Shown in pieces: positions 1 through 6,867 of a stretch of 7,555 bases of DNA; the first letter of the stretch is position 1; each line of letters begins with the position of its first letter. This stretch comes from an uncultured Anaerolineae bacterium (lineage in GTDB: Bacteria > Chloroflexota > Anaerolineae > Anaerolineales > UBA4823), in NCBI GenBank assembly GCA_937129505.1, contig CAKZNJ010000193.1:1-7555 (forward strand), written 5' to 3'. The notes under the pieces are model-generated. The model was not told the origin of the DNA and made no database searches. It saw only the letters and a list, made by a program, of their open reading frames with translations. A program made the translations under genes and the position numbers.

Positions 1-435
1 CAAATTCAGCGCCTCGCAACCTGCATAACGGGCTTCCAAGCCATAAGTTCGCACCATACTGTCCATCAACTCAACCGCCCGCTGCATTCCCGCAATGATC
101 CCAAATTTGCCACCCAACAGGAGCGCCAGCGACATCGAGGCTTCAGCAATGCCAATTACAGGAACAGGAGCAATCTCTTTTAAGGCGAATAGGCCAGGGT
201 CGCCAAAACAAGCTAAGAGCATCCCATCGTAAGGCTCAAGGGGTTGGAGAACCAAAGGCAGCACACAAACCGACCCCAGATGGTAGTCATACCAAGACTC
301 TAGGGACTCAGGCCCTGCCGGGGCATGTCGAACAGTACATTGCCAGTCGCCGCTAAAAAAGCGACGAGCGGTGGCTTCGATCTCAGCCGTCATCGTCTCA
401 GAGGTATTGGGGTTGATTACCAAAGCTTTTGGCAT
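1..435 (-). CDS. Asp/Glu/hydantoin racemase family protein, 3' part outside window
   Basis: This is the N-terminal 145 codons of a protein of the Asp/Glu/hydantoin racemase family; the reading frame runs open off the left edge. It starts MPKALVINPNTSETMT, the INPNTS-type opening typical of hydantoin racemases. ACFGDPGL (residues 75-82) carries Cys76, matching the first of the two catalytic cysteines (Cys76 and Cys181 in the Sinorhizobium meliloti enzyme). VIGIAEASM (residues 93-101) is also family-typical. The second cysteine would lie outside the window; members are about 230-250 residues, so roughly 90-100 are missing. The ATG lies four bases after the hyuB stop, with AAGGTGAGG overlapping that stop, so translation is probably coupled. 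Beside HyuA/HyuB the likely job is racemising 5-substituted hydantoins so both enantiomers are used. Aspartate or glutamate racemase, or maleate isomerase, are relatives, but the opening motif and neighbours favour hydantoin racemase. It is cytoplasmic, with no signal peptide. Confidence 0.85.
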   Translation of the reverse strand, partial: MPKALVINPNTSETMTAEIEATARRFFSGDWQCTVRHAPAGPESLESWYDYHLGSVCVLPLVLQPLEPYDGMLLACFGDPGLFALKEIAPVPVIGIAEASMSLALLLGGKFGIIAGMQRAVELMDSMVRTYGLEARYAGCEALNL

Positions 436-437
436 AG

Positions 438-446
438 CCTCACCTT
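438..446 (-). promoter_or_regulatory. Ribosome binding site of the racemase gene, overlapping the hyuB stop
   Basis: The minus strand reads AAGGTGAGG-CT-ATG. The purine-rich AAGGTGAGG contains the hyuB TGA stop, so a ribosome finishing hyuB is already positioned for the racemase start. This supports ATG at 435-433 as the real start. Confidence 0.65.
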
Positions 447-2131
447 GTTAGGGGGTAGATCAGATCGTCTTCAAGGTCCTTTTGACGGGCAGAGGGGTCA
501 CGTTCCGCAGGGTCGCCCAAACCGCCACCGGAGGGGCATAAGTCCCGCACGACAGTGCCGGCTTTAACCGCCATGTTGTCGATTTTTGACGGCAGCAAAA
601 TGCCTTCGGGATGTTCTTCCGTAAACAGCATTACACCGCCTGTTGCACCATCTTTGCCACCTTTTAGTCCCCACGGCGCATGGCGAAAGCCATCCCCCTC
701 GACCGATATAAAGCCATCCGTCAGGAGGCGAGTATCCCGTAGAGGGCCAAAGCCACCCCGCCATTTCCCATCACCAGGGGTATTTTCACGCAGTTCGTAG
801 CGTTCGACCCGCAAGGGGTAATGAGCCTCAATGTCTTCAATGGGATTGTTTTTCGTGTTGGCATACAACACATCCACCGCATCCAAGCCGTCCATCCCAT
901 AAATCCCCCCATAAGCACCCTCGGTTACATCCATGTAGATCCAGGGTTTGCCCTGAATTTGACCGGAAAAGGTAATCGCTTTGGTCGTGGAACAGCCGGC
1001 ACAAATCCTCTCTGGAAGAACATCTTGCAGTGCACGCACAATCAAATTTGCCACCATCTGCCCGCCACAAAAACGGCCAATGGTCGGAGCAGGAAAGGTA
1101 GCATTGACGATGCTCCCTTTAGGGGCATAGATCTGAACGGGGCGGAACACCCCTGCGTTATGAGGTAGATTGGGAAATTCTGTCTCTGGCAATAACAGCG
1201 TCCGCAACGTCAATAAAACCGCCATATCCGTAGTGCCGTAGAAAGGCATGTTAATCGGCGCATGATCCAACTGAGGAGCACTGCCCGTAAAATCTACAAA
1301 AATTTGGTCACCCCGAATCTCCAAACTCACACAGATGGGGATATCAACCTCGCCTGTGTCTTCGTAACCATCGAGGTAACCCGTGGCGCGGTAAACTCCA
1401 TCGGGCAAGGTTGAAATTGCTTCCCGCATGCGCAGTTCAGTTACTTGAAGCAGCCGTTCAGCCGCCTCGCGCAATTTCTTTAACCCGTAGCGCTCTACCA
1501 AGCGGGCAAAGCCTTTCTGCCCCCAACGGCAAGCCGCCACTTGGGCGCGCAGATCTCCGGTCACCAGCTCTGGCATCCGCACGTTACTTTCCAATAACCG
1601 CCAATTTGGCAGCAAGGGTTTGCCGTCTAGTTCCACGGGATAAGCAAGCAAGCGCAAACCCTCGCTAAATGCATCGTGGGCCTTAATGATGCAGGTGCCG
1701 GGGACTGCCGCACCGATATCCACATGGTGAGCAGCGGTTCCCACAAATCCAAATAACTCTCCATCAGCAAAAAGCGGTGCAATTGCCCCAATATCAGGAC
1801 TGTGACTTGCCCCCCGAAAAGGATCGTTATGGAGGTAGATCCCTTGCGGATCTAAGGATTCCCCGTATTCCGCAAGAGTCTCCATCACACCGCGGCAATA
1901 GCCTGCCAAGGGACCCATTTGCAACGGAGTAGTCTCTGCTTCGCCAAGCAGTTCGAAATTGGCTGAGACAATGGCGGCGCCGTAATCATCCGATTCTCGG
2001 ATGAGAGAGGAGTAGGCAGCCCGCTTCAAGCGATGCCCTACTTCTCGGGCAAGAGTGGTCAAAGCGCCGTAAATAACTTGATCTTCGAGGGACAGAGAAG
2101 GGACATTGGAAGGAGAAGAGGATCTATTCAT
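440..2131 (-). CDS. hyuB: Hydantoinase B/oxoprolinase family subunit (HyuB-like)
   Basis: This 563-residue cytoplasmic protein is the HyuB partner of the HyuA subunit. In the family the two subunits together hydrolyse a cyclic amide (hydantoin, N-methylhydantoin, 5-oxoproline, caprolactam) with ATP, or carboxylate ketones in the acetone/acetophenone carboxylase branch. Visible family motifs in order are: RAAYSSLIRESDDYGAAI (about 37-54); YLHNDPFRGASHSPDI (99-114) and AAHHVDIGAAVPG (133-145), the conserved Asp/His-rich region that forms a metal site in related enzymes; SEGLRL (156-161); GDLRAQVAA (192-200); VDFTGSAPQ (279-287); NAGVFRPV (325-332); DVTEGAYGGIYGMDG (401-415); RGGFGPLRD (458-466); and SGGGLGDPAERDP (534-546). 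Length is normal and nothing is broken. The ATG overlaps the hyuA stop (ATGA), with AAGGA ten bases upstream. The first dozen residues are Ser/Asn/Pro-rich and outside the conserved domain. Substrate cannot be read from sequence; the adjacent racemase favours 5-substituted hydantoins. Confidence 0.92.
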   Translation of the reverse strand: MNRSSSPSNVPSLSLEDQVIYGALTTLAREVGHRLKRAAYSSLIRESDDYGAAIVSANFELLGEAETTPLQMGPLAGYCRGVMETLAEYGESLDPQGIYLHNDPFRGASHSPDIGAIAPLFADGELFGFVGTAAHHVDIGAAVPGTCIIKAHDAFSEGLRLLAYPVELDGKPLLPNWRLLESNVRMPELVTGDLRAQVAACRWGQKGFARLVERYGLKKLREAAERLLQVTELRMREAISTLPDGVYRATGYLDGYEDTGEVDIPICVSLEIRGDQIFVDFTGSAPQLDHAPINMPFYGTTDMAVLLTLRTLLLPETEFPNLPHNAGVFRPVQIYAPKGSIVNATFPAPTIGRFCGGQMVANLIVRALQDVLPERICAGCSTTKAITFSGQIQGKPWIYMDVTEGAYGGIYGMDGLDAVDVLYANTKNNPIEDIEAHYPLRVERYELRENTPGDGKWRGGFGPLRDTRLLTDGFISVEGDGFRHAPWGLKGGKDGATGGVMLFTEEHPEGILLPSKIDNMAVKAGTVVRDLCPSGGGLGDPAERDPSARQKDLEDDLIYPLTR

Positions 2132-4173
2132 TTTCTGCGAATCCTTAGATAGCCGCTTTCGACAACCTGCGCACTCCAGCCGCTGGGGATATAAATTGTA
2201 GCATCTCTCTCGGTTACAATTGCCGCACCATCAATGCGAAAGCCAAGGGGGAGAAAACGCCGTTCAAACAAGCGGGCTGAGCTGGCAGAGATATCGCCGT
2301 TATGGGGAAGTCGCTCATAGACCACCACGCTACGCTCGACAGGGGTTTGAGCAGCCGAATCAAACCCAAAGCTCCAGCTCGGAGAGGGTTGTTCCCAGGC
2401 AACGCGCAGCTCAACCCACTCAACCGCTGAATTTCTCATGCTAAAACCATATTCGTGCTCATGGGCAAGGTGGAAGCGTTCTTCTAACCCGGCTAAATCC
2501 ACCGGTTCCTCCACAGCTACCTCAACTTCAAAGCCCTGACCCAAATAACGCAAGGCAGCTGTCCGCATAAGTTTTGCTCCCGGTGGCGGCGGAGTGGATA
2601 ATTTCTCCGCCGTCCTTACGAAGTATTCTTCGGCTTCGGTTGGAGTAACCGAATGAAGCAGGCGTAAAACCGTCGAAGCTGCCTCGCGCCGCTGGGGAGC
2701 AGAGAGCAATCCCCAAGCGGCTAGCAAACCAGGCCGAGGAGGCACAATGACCTCTGCTAGCTCTAAGACATCTGCCACTCCACACGCCACTAAAGGACCT
2801 GCTCCACCAGCAGCTACTAAAGAAAGCTCAGCGGGATCTAAACCGCGCTTGACCGTCCGCTCGCGGATGCCAAAAGCGATATTTGCTTCCGCCAAACCCA
2901 GCACATCTAAAGCAGAACGAATCACAACCTCTTTATCGCCGCCAAAGGCTTGCTCAAACGCTTTCCAAGCTAAATCCACATAGAGAGGTAAAGTTCCCCC
3001 AAGCAACAGATCGCTGGGGATCCGCCCGACGATGACAGCTGCATCCGTGACGGTGGGCAACATCCCTCCCCGACCATAACAGGCGGGTCCCGGTTCAGCG
3101 CCGGCCGATTGAGGTCCGACATGGATGGCGCCATACTCGTCACGCTTCACTAAAGAGCCACCCCCTGCCCCAATGGTGTGCAAATCCAGCATGGGAATTT
3201 GCAAAGGATAACCGCCAATGCGTCGTTCCTCCCAGGGTGCTTCGTTCAGCCGGCCATCACGCACTACCACGATATCCGAGCTAGTCCCTCCCACATCCAA
3301 ACCAACGCAATGCTTAAGTCCCAAGTCCTGCACTACCCGCACGCACGCATTGCCTGCTGCTGCCGGACCCGAAAGGGCTAAACGGATTGGAGTGCGACGC
3401 AACTCTCCATAGGCCTCTTCTTGGGAGAGGTTGACTTCCTCCAATCCACCGTTGCTGGTCATCATCGTCAAACGCAAGCCCTCCCAACGTCGCTGGATTT
3501 GGGCGCTTAAGTCTGAGAGATATTTCGCCGCCCCCGGTGCAACCCGGGCATTCCAAGCAGTGGTCATGAAACGCTCATATTCCCGAAAACGGGGAGAGAC
3601 CTCGCTAGAGGTACAGATAAAGAGCTGAGGAGCTTCACTGCGTGCCCACTGCTCGGCAAGCTGCTCATGTTCTGGATAGCGATAGGAATGAAGAAAACCG
3701 ATAGCAATGGCTTGAACCCCTTGGTTGACCAGCTCGCGTACCACTTGACGAATTTCGTCTTCGCTTAGAGGCACCACTTCCCGTCCCTCTGCTCCAATTC
3801 GTTCTGCCACTGTCTTACGCCATTTGCGCGGCACAGGAGGGTAATGTTGCTGAGCAATTTCCTGGCGGATCGCATACGTCAACGGGCGCTCATGGCGGCC
3901 GATATGAAGCACGTCGCGCATCCCTTGGCTTGTAATAAACCCAGTTGGTGCGCCTTTATGTTCTAGCAACAGATTAGTCACCAAGGTTGTGCCGTGCAAA
4001 AAGGCAACCGGAGGCTCTTCTAGTTGAAGAGCCTCCACCGCTGAGACCACTGCCCGCCAAGGTTCTTGCGGTGTGGAAGGTACCTTCGCAATACGAATTC
4101 CCTGCGGTGTGACCGCAATTGCATCCGTAAAGGTTCCCCCAATGTCAATACCAATGCGCGTTAGAGCGGTCAC
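2128..4173 (-). CDS. hyuA: ATP-dependent hydantoinase/oxoprolinase family subunit A (HyuA-like)
   Basis: This 681-residue cytoplasmic protein is the ATP-binding subunit of the hydantoinase/oxoprolinase family, which works with HyuB. The actin-like (ASKHA) nucleotide-binding pattern is clear: GIDIGGTFTD (8-17, phosphate 1), HGTTLVTNLLLEHKG (60-74), GLDVGGTSSD (291-300, phosphate 2), TIGAGGGS (333-340), GAEPGPACYGRGG (358-370), then AAGGAGP (454-460) and VIVPPRPGLLAAWGLL (475-490). The C-terminal domain keeps LRYLGQGFEV (541-550) and the HEHEYGF segment (571-577). Length fits free-standing HyuA proteins and no key residue looks missing. The start is GTG at 4173-4171, inside a GTGA overlap with the preceding ATPase stop; GGAGGA nine bases upstream supports it. 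It probably activates the ring carbonyl with ATP before ring opening by the complex, as proposed for 5-oxoprolinase. Alternatives are N-methylhydantoinase, 5-oxoprolinase or a carboxylase subunit; the lack of a third (gamma) subunit argues against acetone carboxylase. Confidence 0.93.
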   Translation of the reverse strand: MTALTRIGIDIGGTFTDAIAVTPQGIRIAKVPSTPQEPWRAVVSAVEALQLEEPPVAFLHGTTLVTNLLLEHKGAPTGFITSQGMRDVLHIGRHERPLTYAIRQEIAQQHYPPVPRKWRKTVAERIGAEGREVVPLSEDEIRQVVRELVNQGVQAIAIGFLHSYRYPEHEQLAEQWARSEAPQLFICTSSEVSPRFREYERFMTTAWNARVAPGAAKYLSDLSAQIQRRWEGLRLTMMTSNGGLEEVNLSQEEAYGELRRTPIRLALSGPAAAGNACVRVVQDLGLKHCVGLDVGGTSSDIVVVRDGRLNEAPWEERRIGGYPLQIPMLDLHTIGAGGGSLVKRDEYGAIHVGPQSAGAEPGPACYGRGGMLPTVTDAAVIVGRIPSDLLLGGTLPLYVDLAWKAFEQAFGGDKEVVIRSALDVLGLAEANIAFGIRERTVKRGLDPAELSLVAAGGAGPLVACGVADVLELAEVIVPPRPGLLAAWGLLSAPQRREAASTVLRLLHSVTPTEAEEYFVRTAEKLSTPPPPGAKLMRTAALRYLGQGFEVEVAVEEPVDLAGLEERFHLAHEHEYGFSMRNSAVEWVELRVAWEQPSPSWSFGFDSAAQTPVERSVVVYERLPHNGDISASSARLFERRFLPLGFRIDGAAIVTERDATIYIPSGWSAQVVESGYLRIRRK

Positions 4174-5000
4174 TTTAAATATTCCTCCGTCAGTTGTTTC
4201 ATTTCGTCGATCGTAAGCACGCTTTGAAAAGGTTTATCTTGGCTAATCCTTTGCGCTAAGCGGGTGATCTGAGGGGGTTCAACATAGGTCTGTTGTAAGA
4301 TTTCGGGTTTCGAGAAAATCTCCCGTGTGGGTCCATCTAACAGAATCTGTCCTTGCCCCAATACCACCGTGCGCTGGGCGTAATCGGCTACAATGCGCAT
4401 TTCATGGGTGATAATAATAATCGTATGTCCTTCCTCTTGCCAGAGACGGCGCAGAAAATTCATCACCTCCAGCGATTGTTGCATATCCTGACCGGTGGTC
4501 GGTTCATCGACGATAATTGTTCGAGGCTTCAAAGCCAGGATCGAGGCGATTGCCACCCGTTGACGCAAACCCTTGGGTAAAAAGTAGGGGTGGGTATCAA
4601 ACAGCTCTTCGCTCACCCCAGCCACACGGGCGGCTTCATGAACCCGCCGCTCCACTTCATCCTCGGGAAGGTTAATATTACGGGGTCCGTAAGCAATCTC
4701 ACTTTTTACACTGCGATTGAACAATTGATGATCAGGGTTTTGAAAAACATAGCCTACTCTGGTGACTAATTGCTTGATGATACCACTGCGGCTGGTATCC
4801 AATCCTTCCACGATCACCTTCCCAGCCGTGGGCTTGAACAATCCATTGAGACACTTAGAGAGGGTGGTTTTTCCCGAACCATTCTGCCCAATAAAGGCAA
4901 TGAATTCTTGCTCACCTATTTCCAAATTAATACCCATCAGCGCAGGGGTGCCATCTGGATAGGTGAAATCCAGATTGTCAACGGCGATCAAGGTGGTCAT
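4170..5000 (-). CDS. ecfA: ECF transporter ATPase, second copy, with degenerate signature motif
   Basis: This 276-residue cytoplasmic ABC ATPase is one half of the ECF ATPase pair that drives import through EcfT. Visible motifs are Walker A GQNGSGKTT (38-46), Q-loop VFQNPDHQLF (85-94, Gln87), Walker B TIIVDEPTTGQD (161-172, catalytic Glu166), and H-loop THE (His199). The C-terminal extension of about 60 residues is typical of ECF ATPases. The oddity is the ABC signature: where LSGGQ (or the ECF-like LSKGE) is expected, residues 141-145 read LPKGL, so the near-invariant serine is proline and the last position is leucine. The downstream RQRVAIA is normal. The ATG overlaps the stop of the first ATPase (ATGA), and AAAAGGGGGG just upstream can serve as ribosome site. 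It overlaps hyuA by four bases, tying import to catabolism. I do not assign A1 versus A2 (A versus A-prime) status. Confidence 0.93.
   Translation of the reverse strand: MTTLIAVDNLDFTYPDGTPALMGINLEIGEQEFIAFIGQNGSGKTTLSKCLNGLFKPTAGKVIVEGLDTSRSGIIKQLVTRVGYVFQNPDHQLFNRSVKSEIAYGPRNINLPEDEVERRVHEAARVAGVSEELFDTHPYFLPKGLRQRVAIASILALKPRTIIVDEPTTGQDMQQSLEVMNFLRRLWQEEGHTIIIITHEMRIVADYAQRTVVLGQGQILLDGPTREIFSKPEILQQTYVEPPQITRLAQRISQDKPFQSVLTIDEMKQLTEEYLK
4183..4188 (-). promoter_or_regulatory. Strong ribosome binding site selecting the GTG start of hyuA
   Basis: The minus strand reads GGAGGA, nine bases before GTG at 4173-4171, inside the last codons of the upstream ATPase gene. It is the clearest Shine-Dalgarno motif among the overlapping genes and decides in favour of the GTG start, which also gives the GTGA overlap. 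It may raise enzyme translation above that of the transporter ATPases. Confidence 0.7.
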
Positions 5001-5866
5001 TTCACCCCCCTTTTCTCGAATAAGGGACGGATGAATTTGACCGCTTCCTCAAATTCGAGGGGTAGTTTTGTTTCTATAGGCAGGTAGCCCTCATGATTCA
5101 ACCATTGAGCATACTCGGTGCACTCGGGGGGTAAAATGCCTTGTTCACGCAGATAGAGTGGATTGGTAAAGAACTCCAAGGTCGATTCATGGCGGACGAT
5201 CTGCCCTGCGCTCATCAAGATCATCTCATCAGCGAGGGGGGCTAATTGTTCAACGTTATGTTCAGCGACAATCAACGTGTGCTTCTTTTCTTCTTTCAAC
5301 TTTCGCAAAATGTCAAAGATCAAACGTTTCCCCAAGGGGTCTATCATGGATGTCGGCTCGTCCATCATGATAATTGGGGGGTTCATCGCCAACACACAAG
5401 CAATCGCCACCCGTTGTTTCTGCCCGCCAGAAATATCGTAAGGGCTTTTATCCAACAAGTCTTCGATCATGGTGATCTGGGCTGCCCACTCTAGCCGTTC
5501 TTTGATTTCGCTCAAGGAGTAGCCGATGTTCTCCAAGCCAAACGTCAGCTCTTCCTCCACCGTCATGGCAGTAAACTGCGCCTCTGGATCGGAAAAGACC
5601 AAGCCAACTTTGGTCGCTAACTCAAGCGAGTCCATCTCACGGACGGGCTTACCAAATAAGAGCACTTGACCCCGATAAATACCATTGAAACTATGCGGGA
5701 TCAAGCCGCTGATCGCCGATAGCAAAGATGTTTTACCCTGCTCGTTGGCGCCAACGACACCCACAAAAGAATGCTCTTTAACTTGCAGGTTGATGCCTTT
5801 TAGCGCAAATTCTTTTGTGTTTTCGTACTTCCATTCCAAGTTTTGAATTTCAATAATCGTTTCCAT
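4997..5866 (-). CDS. ecfA: ECF transporter ATPase, first copy
   Basis: This 289-residue cytoplasmic ABC ATPase pairs with the second ATPase to power the ECF importer. Visible motifs are Walker A GANEQGKTS (39-47, GxxxxGKT with Glu42 where Gly is usual), signature ISGGQKQRVAIA (145-156), Walker B IIMMDEPTSMIDP (165-177, Glu170) and H-loop AEH (His203). In the Q-loop, VFSDPEAQF (90-98) has Ser92 where glutamine is normal; the later Gln97 of the ECF-type DPxxQ segment is kept. The C-terminal tail is long, as usual for ECF ATPases. It starts four bases after the ecfT stop with no recognisable Shine-Dalgarno motif (minus strand CCCCAATTAAACCT-ATG), so translation probably depends on ribosomes arriving from ecfT. 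Its signature motif is intact, unlike that of its partner. Confidence 0.92.
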   Translation of the reverse strand: METIIEIQNLEWKYENTKEFALKGINLQVKEHSFVGVVGANEQGKTSLLSAISGLIPHSFNGIYRGQVLLFGKPVREMDSLELATKVGLVFSDPEAQFTAMTVEEELTFGLENIGYSLSEIKERLEWAAQITMIEDLLDKSPYDISGGQKQRVAIACVLAMNPPIIMMDEPTSMIDPLGKRLIFDILRKLKEEKKHTLIVAEHNVEQLAPLADEMILMSAGQIVRHESTLEFFTNPLYLREQGILPPECTEYAQWLNHEGYLPIETKLPLEFEEAVKFIRPLFEKRGVK

Positions 5867-5870
5867 AGGT

Positions 5871-6788
5871 TTAATTGGGGATGTTCAACACAGCACGGAG
5901 ATAGATATTCAGGGGTGAATGTTCAATTGCGAATACCCCGAAAAACGTCTGGGCAATGGCTACCCCCACAAAAGTAGCCACCAGAATGAAGATCGTGATC
6001 CAGTCGCGTCTGCGCATGAGATAACGCGAGCGAATATAATCCGAACGTTTACCACCCGTACCCACCCGACCGGTCAGGGTATATCCCCGCGCAAAGAGGG
6101 CATTGCTGATTTCGTCCGCTCGGCGAAGCGCAATGGAAAATAACGGCACCAGATACATTACGTAGAGCTTAGCTTGGTCGGAAAATCGCATGGCTTTGGT
6201 ATCCAAGCCACGGGCTTGTTCGGCCTCGCGAATGATGCGAAAATCTTCCATAAACATACCGGCGGCGCGGATGGATAAGCTGATCACGTAGGAGACGACA
6301 AACGGCATCCGCAATGTGCGTAATCCAACTAGCATATCTCGTTCATGGTTCGTTGAAAAATACAGGATGGTACCAAACAGCATTGCGATTAGACGCCAAT
6401 AGGAGGCAAAAGTGAAGAAAAAGGGTTGGTAATAAATGATGATGCCTAAGACCTTTAGGGGGGTGTAAGACGGATCCCTGCCCGGCGCCAGGATGACGAC
6501 GGTGAACATAAAGATTGCTACCGTAAAAATGATGGGCATATAAATTCGCAAGCGGCGTAAATCCACTTTTCCCCACCGTAAAAGCGCCAAGTTGACCAAC
6601 AACAGCAAGAAATTAATTTCGGGGATAAAGATGAATAACGGGATGACACCTAAGAAAATGAAGAGGATCAGGCGAGTGACCGGGTGAAAAGCATAAAAGG
6701 GCGAGGAAAGCGGCACTTGTCCTAATAGGGTTTTGCGCGCTGTCGCCCGCCGGGTAGGCAGAGAAGAAGGAAGGGTTGATTCAGCCAT
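5871..6788 (-). CDS. ecfT: ECF transporter transmembrane coupling protein EcfT
   Basis: This 305-residue integral membrane protein links the S component to the two ATPases. Hydrophobic segments lie at about 38-56, 58-72, 83-101, 114-147 (probably two), 162-178, 207-222 (less certain) and 263-285. Between the central and last hydrophobic segments are the two Ala-Arg-Gly motifs that identify EcfT and sit on its coupling helices: EAEQARGLD (residues 188-196) and ALFARGYT (230-237). The N-terminal 30 residues are polar and basic with no signal peptide. It lies 80 bases after the S gene, across a hairpin, and four bases before the first ATPase. The chosen ATG has only a poor upstream purine stretch (GATAGG, too far away). 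An in-frame GTG at Val25, preceded by AGGA, is an alternative, but ATG keeps the usual cytoplasmic N-terminus. A dedicated EcfT in the same operon as one S gene fits a group I (single-substrate) ECF system. Confidence 0.93.
   Translation of the reverse strand: MAESTLPSSLPTRRATARKTLLGQVPLSSPFYAFHPVTRLILFIFLGVIPLFIFIPEINFLLLLVNLALLRWGKVDLRRLRIYMPIIFTVAIFMFTVVILAPGRDPSYTPLKVLGIIIYYQPFFFTFASYWRLIAMLFGTILYFSTNHERDMLVGLRTLRMPFVVSYVISLSIRAAGMFMEDFRIIREAEQARGLDTKAMRFSDQAKLYVMYLVPLFSIALRRADEISNALFARGYTLTGRVGTGGKRSDYIRSRYLMRRRDWITIFILVATFVGVAIAQTFFGVFAIEHSPLNIYLRAVLNIPN
6084..6092 (-). other. Second Ala-Arg-Gly coupling motif of EcfT (codons 233-235)
   Basis: The codons GCG-CGG-GGA encode the second ARG motif (first motif at 6207-6215). 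Both ARG motifs of EcfT contact the ATPases, so their presence indicates a functional coupling subunit. Confidence 0.8.
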
Positions 6789-6867
6789 TTTATTGATCTA
6801 TACCTATCGAGAAGACAACAAGGCGAGGCGAAGAACCTCGTCGCCTCGCCCTTTTCGGATGAGTCGC
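6789..6867 (-). other. Intergenic gap between the S component gene and ecfT
   Basis: This is the only sizeable gap in an otherwise overlapping operon. It contains the 10-bp-stem hairpin described separately, followed in the reading direction by a T-rich stretch (TTGTTGTCTTCTC) and an A/T-rich segment leading to the ecfT ATG. I see no convincing promoter: the TATAGA present has no -35 element at proper spacing. Confidence 0.7.
6822..6850 (-). terminator. GC-rich hairpin, probable leaky terminator or RNA-stabilising stem
   Basis: A perfect 10-bp inverted repeat, GGCGAGGCGA and TCGCCTCGCC (8 of 10 pairs G-C), encloses a 9-base loop. It begins about 18 bases after the S component stop. In the transcribed direction it is followed by TTGTTGTCTTC, T-rich but interrupted, so termination is probably partial. 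An alternative 5-bp pairing (CGAGG/CCTCG) inside the same region could compete with it. Likely roles are attenuating transcription into ecfT, or protecting the 3' end of a processed S component mRNA. Confidence 0.6.

Noticed and set aside
325..567. Plus-strand open frame across the racemase/hyuB junction
   Set aside because: It crosses two well-supported minus-strand genes and its product is basic and motif-free, as expected of an antisense shadow.
821..1168. 115-codon open frame on the plus strand inside hyuB
   Set aside because: The minus-strand frame carries the conserved HyuB motifs; the plus-strand translation shows none and has no supporting ribosome site that I can see.
440..4173. Acetone or acetophenone carboxylase instead of hydantoinase
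   Set aside because: HyuA/HyuB homology alone would allow it, but no third carboxylase subunit is present and the adjacent hydantoin-racemase-like gene points to cyclic amide chemistry. Not fully excluded.
4770..5087. Plus-strand open frame opposite the junction of the two ATPases
   Set aside because: Both ATPases are certain from Walker and signature motifs, and this frame is antisense to both with no recognisable domain.
6789..6825. Internal promoter for ecfT (TTGTTG plus TATAGA)
   Set aside because: The two elements are only about 13 bases apart, too close for a standard promoter.
6822..6850. The repeated GGCGAGGCGA as part of a CRISPR or repeat array
   Set aside because: It occurs as one inverted pair only, with a 9-base loop, so it is a hairpin and not an array.
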